This document shows, in pieces, positions 48,430 to 57,471 of a stretch of 64,000 bases of DNA (position 1 is its first letter; every line of letters starts with the position of its first letter). The stretch is taken from the NCBI RefSeq assembly GCF_900156895.1, contig NZ_FTPD01000005.1, positions 256,741 to 320,740 of the forward strand. The letters are read 5' to 3'. The notes under the pieces were generated by a model. That model had not been told where the DNA came from. It did no database searches and saw only the letters and a program-made list of their open reading frames with translations. The position numbers were made by a program, and so were the translations under genes. Origin of the DNA: Mesorhizobium prunaredense. GTDB lineage: Bacteria; Pseudomonadota; Alphaproteobacteria; Rhizobiales; Rhizobiaceae.

Positions 48430-49287
48430 ATGACTTCCAACAGTGATCCGGGCAACAGTGATCCGGGCAACAATGATCCGGGCAACAATGATCCGGGTGG
48501 ATCACCGGCAGGCTGGACGATCAAGCTCGGAGAGTCGCCTATAGTAGGTACAGCTATCCACAGCGGCACCGACGTTGGCAGGGCTTGTCGATCGCTCATG
48601 TGTCTCTCCGATCCCGACCGGCGTCGAGAAGAGGACCCGTTCACCGAGCGTTTCATCGCCGATTTTCCTACCCAGATCATCGTTCATCGGTCGCGCTTCC
48701 AAGTGGATCTGAACCGTGCGCGAGACGCTGCGGTCTACCGGTCGCCGGACCAGTCCTGGGGCCTGAAAGTCTGGCGAGAGCAGCCGGACGAGGACATCGT
48801 TACGGCGTCTCTCTCCTTTCACGACGCCTTCTACAGTGAGCTGAACCGTGTCCTTGCCGGTATCGAGAAGCGCCATGGCAGGTTCGTTCTCATCGACGTC
48901 CATAGTTATAATCACCGGCGCGACGGACGGGAGGCTATGCCTACGTCCCGTGACGTCGCGCCCGACATCAACATCGGTACGTCTTCCATGGACCGCGAGC
49001 GCTGGGCACCGGTCGTCGACGCTTTCATCGAGACGCTTCGCGGCCAGCGTCTCAACGGCGAGCCGATCGACGTGCGCGAGAATGTGTCCTTCCAGGGCAA
49101 GGGCGAACAGACCCGTTTCGTCCATGCCAATTTTCCGGAAACCGGGTGTGCCATCGCCGTCGAGTTCAAGAAGATTTTCATGGACGAGTGGAGTGGCGAA
49201 CCCGACTGGGGAACAATCGAGCGGCTGCGCGCCATGCTGGCGTCTACGGTGCCCGTCCTGGAGTCGGCGCTGCGGGCCATGCGATGA
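48430..49287 (+). CDS. N-formylglutamate amidohydrolase-family protein
   Basis: 285 residues from ATG 48430; ATG 48379 is an alternative, and neither has a strong ribosome site. Residues 4-23 are four copies of a five-residue unit (NSDPG or NNDPG). The FGase domain follows: VGTAIHSGTDVGR, DPFTERFIADF, FVLIDVHSYNHRRDG (metal-binding Asp/His), DINIGTSS and EFKKIFMDEWSG. The family cleaves N-formyl amino acids, but this subgroup travels with DUF1704 and ATP-grasp genes rather than histidine catabolism. Its stop overlaps the next start (ATGA). Confidence 0.85.
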   Translation: MTSNSDPGNSDPGNNDPGNNDPGGSPAGWTIKLGESPIVGTAIHSGTDVGRACRSLMCLSDPDRRREEDPFTERFIADFPTQIIVHRSRFQVDLNRARDAAVYRSPDQSWGLKVWREQPDEDIVTASLSFHDAFYSELNRVLAGIEKRHGRFVLIDVHSYNHRRDGREAMPTSRDVAPDINIGTSSMDRERWAPVVDAFIETLRGQRLNGEPIDVRENVSFQGKGEQTRFVHANFPETGCAIAVEFKKIFMDEWSGEPDWGTIERLRAMLASTVPVLESALRAMR

Positions 49288-51152
49288 AGCCCAAGCTCGT
49301 TGAGCCCGCGCCTCCATTGGCGCAAATCGAATCGGACCTGGACGCGCTTTTGCGGGACGGCAAGCCAATCCGCCGCGACTTCGGCAATGGCAACCGTTTG
49401 CACATGGATCGGCCGCTGCCCTTTCTGTGTGTCCATGTTGGGTCGCATCAGGATGCGGCATTCCATGCCGCCTCCGCCAACGCGTCCTATCTGATCGCGA
49501 CCGACATCGGCCTCGCCCGCGAGGCCGCGCGGCTGGTGGTGCGAAGGCTGCGCGATCACTGCGGCGCCTTCCTCATGCTGGACATCGGCGAGTTGGCCGA
49601 AGACCGGTTCCTGACCGAGGATGTTCCGTTCCTGCCGCCCTTCGAGATTGCGCTGGCCTGCGGCGACACGGCGGCGGAGAAGGCGGCACTGAAGCGCTTC
49701 GCCACCGCTGCGTCCGCACGCGAAGCAAAATACCGCACGCCCCGCGTCGACGAACTCAACCCCACGACACGCGCCGAAGCACGGCTTCTGGATGATCTCG
49801 GTGATGCGGCGTGCTTGACGGTACGCTTCGCACCGATTTACCGGGTGCCTGGCACCAAGCGCGTCTACCCCGAACTCCACGACCTTGTCGTCGCCAACAT
49901 GGTCGATTCCGCGCTTCAGGCCGTCAGCGCCTTCCTGAAGGCATCAAGGCTGGAACAGCCGGCAACCCATCGTTCGCTGGGGCGGCGCGCCTATATCGAC
50001 GCAGTGGTGCGCGCTGATCGGGCGATCGACAACGTCGCGTCGACATTCGATTTTCTGCTTGCCGTCACACCGATCAATGCCGAACCAGCTTGGCTGGAAT
50101 TCCAGGCAGGCGCCTTCGAGCGTGTGCCCGTACTGCTCTACAGGCCGCTGGAGTTCGAGGTCGCCGGCCAGAAACGGAAGCTCTATTCGGTCTCGCTCGA
50201 TCATCTGGAAGATCCGCTGCTGACCACGCTGCTCTCGCAAAAGCAGCAGGAACTCGATCTCCAGCTGTCGATGCTCGCGGCGCGCGAAACGCCCCGCTTC
50301 GTCGAACTTGGACGAGCACTCTATGGCAGCGTCGAGCCGAGCCTGGCGGCGAGGGCACGCACTATTCTTGAAAGGCTACCGCCAGTTGCTTCGGCGGCCC
50401 GGCAGACGGGCCTGGGTGCTGACGCCGTTGCCGCGGCCGCGCGAGACATGATCGCCGGATACCGGGCCGCCTACCCCGATTTCGATGCTTCCGTGGAGAT
50501 CCGCGGCGACCTGCCGGCCGGTCTCCTGGTCTCGCGAAACCGGCTGCTGGTTTCGCGCGATACCAACCTTCCACCGGAGCGTCTGACTGCGCTGCTCAGT
50601 CACGAGATCGGTGTTCATCTGCTGACCTATTTCAACGGTGATGCGCAGGGGCTCGCCATCTTCCGCAACGGGCTCGCCGGCTATGAGGGCATGCAGGAGG
50701 GACTGGCCGTGCTGGCGGAATATCTGGTCGGCGGCATGACCGCAGCGCGGTTGAGGCTGATCGCGGCCAGGGTTATCGCCTGTCAGGCGATGCTCGAGGG
50801 AGCAACATTCGAGGAGACCTTCCGCATCCTCCACAGGGATTTCGGTCTCGACGATCGCGGCGCCTTCAACGTCGTTCTGCGTGTCTATCGAGGCGGGGGC
50901 CTTGCAAAGGACGCCATCTATCTGCGGGGCATGGTGCAGGTCCTCGATCATCTGAAGGACGGCGGCAGCCTCACGCCGTTCTGGATCGGCAAGATCTCCG
51001 CTGCGCATTTCGGAGCGATCCAGGAACTCAACGCGCGCGGCTTGCTGCGGGCGCCGCGCCTCGAGCCCGCGTTCCTCTCTTCCGACGCGGCGCGTCCGCG
51101 TCTCAAGAAAGCGATGGCGGGAATCGATCCGATCGATATGGTTGAAACTTGA
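49284..51152 (+). CDS. DUF1704 (QEGLA-motif) metallopeptidase-like protein
   Basis: 622 residues, coupled to the previous gene by a 4-base overlap. The zinc motif HEIGVH is at residues 440-445 (His440, Glu441, His445), and QEGLA at 471-475 supplies the further conserved glutamate. The family name refers to a reported effect on flavohaemoglobin expression. The same fold includes the eukaryotic tubulin tyrosine carboxypeptidases MATCAP, which use HExxxH. The N-terminal ~400 residues are helical and unassigned. Cytoplasmic, as no signal peptide is visible. Substrate here unknown. Confidence 0.87.
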   Translation: MKPKLVEPAPPLAQIESDLDALLRDGKPIRRDFGNGNRLHMDRPLPFLCVHVGSHQDAAFHAASANASYLIATDIGLAREAARLVVRRLRDHCGAFLMLDIGELAEDRFLTEDVPFLPPFEIALACGDTAAEKAALKRFATAASAREAKYRTPRVDELNPTTRAEARLLDDLGDAACLTVRFAPIYRVPGTKRVYPELHDLVVANMVDSALQAVSAFLKASRLEQPATHRSLGRRAYIDAVVRADRAIDNVASTFDFLLAVTPINAEPAWLEFQAGAFERVPVLLYRPLEFEVAGQKRKLYSVSLDHLEDPLLTTLLSQKQQELDLQLSMLAARETPRFVELGRALYGSVEPSLAARARTILERLPPVASAARQTGLGADAVAAAARDMIAGYRAAYPDFDASVEIRGDLPAGLLVSRNRLLVSRDTNLPPERLTALLSHEIGVHLLTYFNGDAQGLAIFRNGLAGYEGMQEGLAVLAEYLVGGMTAARLRLIAARVIACQAMLEGATFEETFRILHRDFGLDDRGAFNVVLRVYRGGGLAKDAIYLRGMVQVLDHLKDGGSLTPFWIGKISAAHFGAIQELNARGLLRAPRLEPAFLSSDAARPRLKKAMAGIDPIDMVET

Positions 51153-51166
51153 GCGGAGTCTCCTCG

Positions 51167-52213
51167 ATGCGCATTGCGTTCTTTGTCAATTCCATTGAGA
51201 GCGAGACGCCCGCCTACACGACGACAGCGTTGGCGCTGGCCGCCGTCCAGCGCGGCCATTCCGTTGTCTATGTTGAACCAGGCGACTTCATACTGCGTCC
51301 GGATGACGGTCTGGCTGTCAGCGTAGCGGTTCTGCCGGATGCTTCCTACAAGACGTCCGACAGACTGCATGCTGCCCTGAAGGATGCAGCGAAGCAGAAA
51401 AAGACTTTGGCGATAAGCGATATCGACATTGTGTTTCTGCGCAACGATCCGTCGCTGGACGCCACCGATCGGCCATGGGCCGCCAACGCAGGCGTTATGT
51501 TCGGGCGGCTCGCGGCGGCTCGCGGCGCGATTGTCGTCAACGATCCGGATGGCCTGGGACAGGCGCAGAGCAAGCTCTACCTTCAGTCTTTTCCCGAGGC
51601 GGTCAGGCCGGCTACCCTGATATCGCGCAGCATTACCGAGATCCGCGCATTTATCGACAAACACTCGAAGGGCTGCATCGTCAAGCCACTCCAAGGATCG
51701 GGTGGCAAGAACGTCTTCCATATTGCAACGCCCACCGATTCCAACCTCAACCAGATTTTCGAAGCGGCCAGCGGTGACGGCTATCTCATCGCGCAGGTCT
51801 ACATTCCGGAGGCCAAGGCTGGTGACGTGCGTCTTTTCCTGATGAACGGTCTGCCGCTGGTGCGCGACGGCAATTACGCAGCCTTTCGCCGCGTTCCAGC
51901 CAAGGGCGACGTCCGGTCCAATATCCATGCCGCCGGAACAGCCCGCAAAGTCAAGGTAACGGGCACGATGTTGGGCATTGCCGGGATGGTGCGCCCCAAA
52001 TTGATCAATGACGGCATGTTTCTGGTTGGGCTCGACATCGTCGGAGACAAACTTCTGGAGATCAACGTCTTCACGCCAGGCGGGCTGACACGGCTCGCCG
52101 TCATGTACAAGACGGATTTTGCCACACCTGTCATCATTGCGCTGGAGGAGAAGCGGGTGCTGCGCCAAGCCTATGGAACGACCATGACAAATTCGCGGCT
52201 GGCGACGCTCTGA
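51167..52213 (+). CDS. ATP-grasp ligase, glutathione synthetase-like
   Basis: 348 residues from ATG 51167 (GGAG upstream), 14 bases after the DUF1704 gene. The N-terminus MRIAFFVNSIESETPAYTTT is the pre-ATP-grasp domain. The ATP-grasp core has IVKPLQGSGGKNVF (ATP-binding Lys and glycine loop), YLIAQVYIPEAKAGDVRLFL and DIVGDKLLEINVFTPGG with the metal-binding Glu and Asn. The fold resembles GshB and RimK, which join an amino acid to a carboxylate. No gshA is present, so ordinary glutathione synthesis is not implied by context. Confidence 0.85.
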   Translation: MRIAFFVNSIESETPAYTTTALALAAVQRGHSVVYVEPGDFILRPDDGLAVSVAVLPDASYKTSDRLHAALKDAAKQKKTLAISDIDIVFLRNDPSLDATDRPWAANAGVMFGRLAAARGAIVVNDPDGLGQAQSKLYLQSFPEAVRPATLISRSITEIRAFIDKHSKGCIVKPLQGSGGKNVFHIATPTDSNLNQIFEAASGDGYLIAQVYIPEAKAGDVRLFLMNGLPLVRDGNYAAFRRVPAKGDVRSNIHAAGTARKVKVTGTMLGIAGMVRPKLINDGMFLVGLDIVGDKLLEINVFTPGGLTRLAVMYKTDFATPVIIALEEKRVLRQAYGTTMTNSRLATL

Positions 52214-52512
52214 GGGATGCAGGCAAGCCGGCTAGCAGGCCAACTAGGACGGCAAGTGGGTTGAGGTTCGCACTGAGCCTCTGACGACATTCGGCTGAAG
52301 ACGCCGGCCGGGTCTGTCCAGACTAGGGCAGAATCCAATCACTCTGAACGACCGAGTTCAATCCTTGTCTGCCCTTCGTTCGGAGAACTTCTACGGCAAG
52401 TTCTGACCCTGACCGGTCCTTCAGGACCCATTTTCCTTCCAGGAACCGGACATTCGGCCCAACCAGCGCTCATGACCCAAGGGCGCCAACGCCGCGAGAG
52501 CGGTCCAAGGGA
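52214..52512. other. Intergenic, with remnant GFA gene end; otherwise no gene
   Basis: Apart from the GFA remnant, only low-complexity intergenic sequence (for example GACCCATTTTCCTTCCAGG) is visible up to the cyclase gene end. Confidence 0.4.
52248..52298 (+). pseudogene. Remnant of a second GFA gene (last 16 codons)
   Basis: The codons read DGKWVEVRTEPLTTFG and stop; the intact GFA gene ends CEWVEVRTEPLATFG and stop (48253-48300). Synonymous changes show that this is an old copy. Similarity continues ~10 bases past both stops. Nothing of the rest of the gene is left. Confidence 0.75.
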
Positions 52513-54477
52513 TCAACTAGCCTCCAATCTGAAAACGTTTGTCGCCTCGTGCCGGCCGCGCAATATATGCTCGCCGACGGGTTGCGCCGAGCATTCGGGT
52601 CCAGCAGATCGCAGCACGGCGTCGCTGACCAGAATGACCGCTTCGTCTTCGTCAGTCATGCATTTTTTGGCGACATCCTCGATACGTTGCGCGGTGTTCA
52701 CGACATCTCCGACAAGCGTATAGTTGATGCGCCCTGGAGCCCCGATATTTCCCACCATCGCCGGGCCGGCATGGATGCCTATCCGGATTCTCGCGGGCGG
52801 CAGTCCAAGCCCCCGTCGACGCCGATTGTCGCCAACGATCGCAGTGGCGATCGCGCGCGCTGCACGACAGGCACGGGCTGAATGATCCAGCTGCAATTCA
52901 GGCGCTCCCCAAAATGCCATCAGCGAGTCGCCGATGTACTTGTCGATCGTGCCACCTTCCGCCTCCACGCAGGCGGCAAGCAGCCGGAAATGATCATTGA
53001 GGAATGTCGCCGCATCGGACGCCGATAGCCGCTCGGCAAGGCTCGTGAAGTCGACGATGTCGGTGAACAGTACTGTGACTTCCCGCTCCACAAGCGCTGT
53101 CGCGTGCTCCCCCTGCGCCATCAACTGCTTGACCAGGCGTCGAGGCACATAGGTCTCGAACCAGTGCAGAGTCGCGATGAGCGCGTTGTAGGCGCGGATC
53201 GCCTCGTCCAGTTCGCGAAGATGACTGCCGGCGAGCGGGCGGGCAGAAGTGAGATCGAGCGTGCGAATTGCAGACGTTGCGCGTGCCAGACGCAATATCG
53301 GCCTTCCGATCGCATAGCCGACCAGCCAGGCGCCAGCGACCGCCGCAAGGACAGCCGCGAGCCCCAGCCAGGCCGCGCGCTCAATTCGGCGGACTTCGCT
53401 GCCAAGCTCGTCGAGCGGCAGATAGCGGCCGACCATCCAAGGTTGGTCGCTGTATCCAGAGATGTCGCGATAGATGAATATATAGGGAGTGCGATCGACG
53501 GTGACGATATGGCTTTTCGAAGAACCTACGAAGGCGGCTGCGCCCGTCTCGGGATTTGGACTCCAGATCGACGCTAGCACCCGATCCCCGATCTCGGTCA
53601 CTTCCGGAAGGAGGTTGTCGCGCTTGAACAGCTGAGGATTGTGCGCAAGTGCTGCATGAGCGACGACGTGGTTGCGGCCGAGAAGGATGAACGCGCCAAC
53701 ATCTGACCCGGCGGGCGATTCGGCGAGAAAGCGTGACAGCTCCGAAACCGTAACCGTGGTCAATAAAATCCCGAGAAAGGAACCCTCATGCCACAGGGGG
53801 GTACGAACGTTGACGAGAGGCTGGTTCAACCGTTCACTCCACAGAAGCTCTCCCCAGACCGGGTGACCTGCGTTTCGCGCCATCTCGAACGCTTCGTCCA
53901 GGCCGGGCACGGTTCGCATGTCGATCTTTCGCAGAACGACATCGTCGCCATGGCGTTCGGCGCGCAGTTGCTTCAGATCGGTGCGAATGACGGCAAGCGC
54001 GGCGACCTGTGGAATACCTGCGAGTGCCGCCCGAAGTTGGCTCAGTGAGGCAGCTTCATCTTGCGGGTCGAGATCGCCATCGCGGAAAAGCCTGGCCAGG
54101 AATTCGGACTGGTCGCGGGCTGGATCGAGGTGCAATCGAGTCCGTTCCACAATCGTGTCGATAATTCGCTCACTGCGGTCGCGGACGAGAGCGACAGTGT
54201 TCTGGCGGCCACTTTCCAATGCCAGGATGAGCGCGGCTGCGGTCACTGCGATGACGACACCAAACGTGAAAGCCAGCGCAGCGCGTATCGAGACGCGGCG
54301 CGGATGCCACGACGATGCTTCCTCACCGCTATTGGATCGAGCCTTTGCGGCGCCTGCCGATCTCGCCCCGGGAAACAACTTCCCAGCCAGAACCCTTCGC
54401 AATTTCGGACCGACAATGGACATCCGACGATCAGCGAACCGCGAGCGAGAGAAAGGGCGGGCTGTAGTCCGGGACAC
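52513..54477 (-). CDS. Membrane adenylate/guanylate cyclase with Cache-type outer sensor domain
   Basis: 654 residues from GTG 54477 (GGGAGG two bases upstream); ATG 54423 is also possible. One membrane helix near ~57-78 (LAFTFGVVIAVTAAALILAL) and a second near ~360-380 (AWLGLAAVLAAVAGAWLVGY) enclose a ~280-residue periplasmic region of double-Cache character. A HAMP-like linker follows, then the class III cyclase: VTVLFTDIVDFTSL and DKYIGDSLMAFWG (metal aspartates), and GRINYTLVGDVVNTA. It likely makes cAMP in response to an external ligand. The ligand is unknown. It converges on the ATP-grasp gene. Confidence 0.87.
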   Translation of the reverse strand: MSRTTARPFSRSRFADRRMSIVGPKLRRVLAGKLFPGARSAGAAKARSNSGEEASSWHPRRVSIRAALAFTFGVVIAVTAAALILALESGRQNTVALVRDRSERIIDTIVERTRLHLDPARDQSEFLARLFRDGDLDPQDEAASLSQLRAALAGIPQVAALAVIRTDLKQLRAERHGDDVVLRKIDMRTVPGLDEAFEMARNAGHPVWGELLWSERLNQPLVNVRTPLWHEGSFLGILLTTVTVSELSRFLAESPAGSDVGAFILLGRNHVVAHAALAHNPQLFKRDNLLPEVTEIGDRVLASIWSPNPETGAAAFVGSSKSHIVTVDRTPYIFIYRDISGYSDQPWMVGRYLPLDELGSEVRRIERAAWLGLAAVLAAVAGAWLVGYAIGRPILRLARATSAIRTLDLTSARPLAGSHLRELDEAIRAYNALIATLHWFETYVPRRLVKQLMAQGEHATALVEREVTVLFTDIVDFTSLAERLSASDAATFLNDHFRLLAACVEAEGGTIDKYIGDSLMAFWGAPELQLDHSARACRAARAIATAIVGDNRRRRGLGLPPARIRIGIHAGPAMVGNIGAPGRINYTLVGDVVNTAQRIEDVAKKCMTDEDEAVILVSDAVLRSAGPECSAQPVGEHILRGRHEATNVFRLEAS

Positions 54478-54539
54478 AACCTCCCGTTAGGTCGCTCGCT
54501 TGATGGGTTGAAGCACTCAGCTTCAATTTTTCAATAGTG

Positions 54540-55058
54540 TCAGTAGTGGAGGTGCAGCACCATCGGCGCCTGTTTTTCCCTCGGGACGACCACGAACAGA
54601 TTGTCATATGCACTTCGTTCAATCTTGACTTCTTCAGGATATCCGAGCGCCTTGAGAATCTCTGGAATGGTGCTCCAATGCCCAACGACAAGCACTCTGT
54701 CGCTGCCGTTCTCTGAGCGGAGTTGACGGACCAAGCCGTCGCTGTCCTCATACGAATGAACACGAATTTCGAGTCCACGGGTTTTCGCGAGTGGCTCTGC
54801 CGTCTCAACAGTCCGCGTGGCTTGCGTGGCATAGATAGCGGTAACGCCGGCGTCCTTTAGTCGCTCAGCCAGCATCTTTGCCCTTTGTTGTCCGGACTCC
54901 GACAGCGGGGTTTCGTCGAGAATCTCATCCAGGTTCAGTGTCGATGGCGGATCACTGTGCCGAACGATATAAATCACCTCCTGCGCACTGACTGGATGGG
55001 GCAATACGAGGAAGCCAGCAGATAAACCGACCAGAAAACGGATGGCCTTAGCTCCCAT
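54540..55058 (-). CDS. Exported histidine phosphatase-family protein
   Basis: 172 residues from ATG 55058 (GGGAGC upstream). The signal peptide is AIRFLVGLSAGFLVLPHPVS ending AQ. The mature part starts VIYIVRHSDPPST: the usual RHG motif reads RHS (His34 kept as the phospho-accepting residue). TPLSESGQQRAKMLAERL and the second catalytic His in VLVVGHWSTIP are intact. The periplasmic substrate is unknown. It lies 62 bases upstream of the cyclase gene on the same strand and may be co-transcribed. Confidence 0.83.
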   Translation of the reverse strand: MGAKAIRFLVGLSAGFLVLPHPVSAQEVIYIVRHSDPPSTLNLDEILDETPLSESGQQRAKMLAERLKDAGVTAIYATQATRTVETAEPLAKTRGLEIRVHSYEDSDGLVRQLRSENGSDRVLVVGHWSTIPEILKALGYPEEVKIERSAYDNLFVVVPREKQAPMVLHLHY

Positions 55059-55480
55059 GACCGTTGCTCCCTGCGTCCGGCTCTCCCAGACGAAACTCCC
55101 AATGGTAACATGCAAGGCACGTTGCAGATAGCCAGTGGCTCCGCACGAGGAGGCGACAGGAGTGTTCGGCAGCTGCCCCAGCAGATGACAGCAATGGGGC
55201 CCAAAACGGCCGTAGCGGTCGGGTATGGCGCACGTGGTCGGTTGGAGCGTTCAGATTTCAGATTGCCTGATGAAGCTCGGGAAGGTTCGGCCGGGGTGGG
55301 GGAAGGTCGTCGTCGCCGAGGTTCTGACCAACGACCGGACTGCACGACCTTCCGGACCTTCCGTGACAGTGTCTGAGCGAACCGAGGCCTTCGACAGCCA
55401 CCTCGGTGGTCCTCCAATTTGGGGAAGCGTTACGTTCGCTCCATTCTGCTAGACTTGCGCTGACACTGGAGGAAAAAGCC
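55059..55480. other. 422-bp intergenic stretch, no gene seen
   Basis: It separates the divergent phosphatase and methyltransferase genes. Purine-rich low-complexity blocks (GGTGGGGGAAGGTCGTCGTC) are present but no repeat shared with the rest of the window. The distal end holds GGAGGAAAAAGCC, the ribosome site of the methyltransferase. Confidence 0.4.
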
Positions 55481-56470
55481 ATGCCCAGCCCGTCGCAACA
55501 GATCATGAGGCTAGGATTCGGGTTCGCCGTGTCACAGGCGCTGCGCGTCATGATCGAATTTGGCGTCCCCGATCTCCTGGCCGCCGGCGAGCAGTCGGTG
55601 GATGAACTAGCGGCTGCCACTCGGTCAGATGCTGACGCGCTTTATCGTGTCATGCGACTTCTCGCGGCTGAAGGGGTCTTCAGGGAAGTAATGCCCCGGC
55701 ATTTCGAGTTGACCGAGGTTGGCGCAGTGCTGCGCTCCGATCGCCCGGGTCCCCGTGACTTCGTGCGTATGATCAACAGCGAGGGTTATCTTGCCTTCGA
55801 GCAGCTTCGGTATTCTGTCCGCACAGGAATGCCAGCCTTCGACAAGGTGTTCGGGAGCCCAAGGTTTGACTGGCTGTCGGAACACCCGGAACAGGCTGCC
55901 TTGTTTCAGCGTGCGATGGTAGCCTTGAGCCAAGGCAGCAACGAGGCCGTTGCCGAAGCCTATGACTTCGGGCCGTTCACGCGGATCATCGACGTTGGCG
56001 GCGGACATGGCCAGCTTCTCTCGGCGATTCTGGCCCGCAACCCCCATTTGAGCGGTGTGCTTTTCGATCTGCCTTCGGGCGTCGCGGCAGCACAGCAGGG
56101 TGCTGGAGGCGACCTGCCGCGCACCGAATTTGTCGCCGGTGACTTTTTTGGGAGCGTCCCCAGTGGCGACGTCTACGTCATCAAGAAGGTCGTTCACGAT
56201 TGGGATGATGGGCGCGCTGCAGCGATCCTGCGAAATTGCCGTAAGGCTATGCTGCCAAACGGGAGGGTGCTCGTGGCCGAGACGCTTGTGCCGCCGGGTG
56301 GCGAACCGGACCTGATTAAAGAAATCGACGTGGTCATGCTCGCCGTCACCGGCGGCCTGGAGAGGACGGAGGCACAATATGCCAGCCTGTTCGACGCCGC
56401 CGGGCTACGGCTTGAACAAGTGATTCAGACCCAAGGACCCATTTCCATCCTTGAGGCGTCTCCGGCCTAA
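55481..56470 (+). CDS. Acetylserotonin O-methyltransferase-type SAM methyltransferase
   Basis: 329 residues from ATG 55481, with GGAGG seven bases upstream. An N-terminal dimerisation and winged-helix region (FGFAVSQALRVMIEFGVPDL) precedes the methyltransferase core: IIDVGGGHGQLLSAILARNP (SAM loop), LFDLPSG, and VYVIKKVVHDWDD, where the His is the family's catalytic base. These enzymes methylate hydroxyl groups of small aromatic or polyketide metabolites. No biosynthetic partner is adjacent. Confidence 0.87.
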   Translation: MPSPSQQIMRLGFGFAVSQALRVMIEFGVPDLLAAGEQSVDELAAATRSDADALYRVMRLLAAEGVFREVMPRHFELTEVGAVLRSDRPGPRDFVRMINSEGYLAFEQLRYSVRTGMPAFDKVFGSPRFDWLSEHPEQAALFQRAMVALSQGSNEAVAEAYDFGPFTRIIDVGGGHGQLLSAILARNPHLSGVLFDLPSGVAAAQQGAGGDLPRTEFVAGDFFGSVPSGDVYVIKKVVHDWDDGRAAAILRNCRKAMLPNGRVLVAETLVPPGGEPDLIKEIDVVMLAVTGGLERTEAQYASLFDAAGLRLEQVIQTQGPISILEASPA

Positions 56471-56613
56471 GACTGGATTGCGGTCGGGCATCCCTTTGGG
56501 AAAGGAGAAGTTGAGCCACAGTCCGGACGTTCCAACTTCCTTTCGGGAAGGACTTTGTTGGGTCGACACCGGTCGGAACGCGAAGGGCGGCTCTGGAGAT
56601 GCGCCGGGAAGGT

Positions 56614-56671
56614 CGGCAATTGGCGCTAATTGCTCGTTCCCATCGACGAGACGAATGGCAACATTCCACCC
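56614..56671 (-). repeat. Copy B of the ~58-bp dispersed repeat
   Basis: Inverse of the segment at 763-820; the best-conserved block is GGGTGGAATGTTGCCATTCG on the minus strand. Confidence 0.6.
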
Positions 56672-56712
56672 GTCTCGGCCATTGGCGACAGCCAGCTGGT
56701 TGAGTTTTGACT

Positions 56713-57471
56713 CTAATGCCGCAGAATCTTGCTCAGGAAGGCGCGGCTGCGGTCGGTCTTGGGGTGCGAGAAGAATTCATCCGGCGTGCCGCTCTCGACG
56801 ATGGCGCCGGCATCCATGAACACCACGCGCTGGGCGACCTTGCGGGCAAAGCCCATCTCATGCGTCACCACCATCATGGTCATGCCTTCCTCGGCCACCG
56901 CGACCATGACGTCGAGCACTTCCGAGATCATCTCGGGGTCGAGCGCCGAGGTCGGCTCGTCGAACAGCATGATCTTGGGGCGCATGCCGAGGCAGCGCGC
57001 GATCGCCACGCGCTGCTGCTGGCCGCCGGAGAGTTGTGCGGGATAGGCGTTGACCTTGTCGGCAAGACCGACCTTGGCCAGCAGCTCGCGCCCGGCCTTC
57101 TCGGCTTCAGCGCGCGGGATCTTGCGCACATGGATCGGCGCCAGCGTCACGTTCTCGAGCGCCGTCTTGTGCGGATAGAGGTTGAAGGACTGGAAGACGA
57201 AGCCGATCTCGGTGCGCAGCCGCGTCATGTTGGTGGCGGGATCGGCGAGGCGCTGGCCGTCGACCACCAGGTCGCCGTCGCGGATCGTCTCCAGCCCGTT
57301 GATGCAGCGGATCAAGGTGCTCTTGCCCGAGCCGCTCGGCCCGCAGACGACGACCACCTCGCGCGGCTCGACGCTCAGCGTGATGTCCTTCAGCACATTG
57401 AGCGTGCCGAACCATTTGTTGACGCCGCGAAACTCGATCATGCCGGTGCGACCTTTGATGGGTTTCGTCAC
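56713..57471 (-). CDS. Polar amino acid ABC transporter ATP-binding protein
   Basis: 252 residues from GTG 57471, which overlaps the stop of the upstream permease (GTGA). Walker [10 protein letters not shown], signature LSGGQQQR, Walker [14 protein letters not shown] and VTHEMG are complete. It is the GlnQ/HisP type. It is last in the five-gene unit that begins with the Lrp regulator at 61.5 kb. The imported amino acid is not evident from this subunit. Confidence 0.9.
   Translation of the reverse strand: MTKPIKGRTGMIEFRGVNKWFGTLNVLKDITLSVEPREVVVVCGPSGSGKSTLIRCINGLETIRDGDLVVDGQRLADPATNMTRLRTEIGFVFQSFNLYPHKTALENVTLAPIHVRKIPRAEAEKAGRELLAKVGLADKVNAYPAQLSGGQQQRVAIARCLGMRPKIMLFDEPTSALDPEMISEVLDVMVAVAEEGMTMMVVTHEMGFARKVAQRVVFMDAGAIVESGTPDEFFSHPKTDRSRAFLSKILRH

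Noticed and set aside
51167..52213. Calling the ATP-grasp gene gshB
   Set aside because: The core resembles GshB, but no gshA is nearby and the partners differ, so a firm symbol would mislead.
54423..54477. ATG 54423 as the cyclase start
   Set aside because: Kept as an alternative only: no ribosome site precedes it, while the GTG at 54477 has GGGAGG, though closer than ideal.
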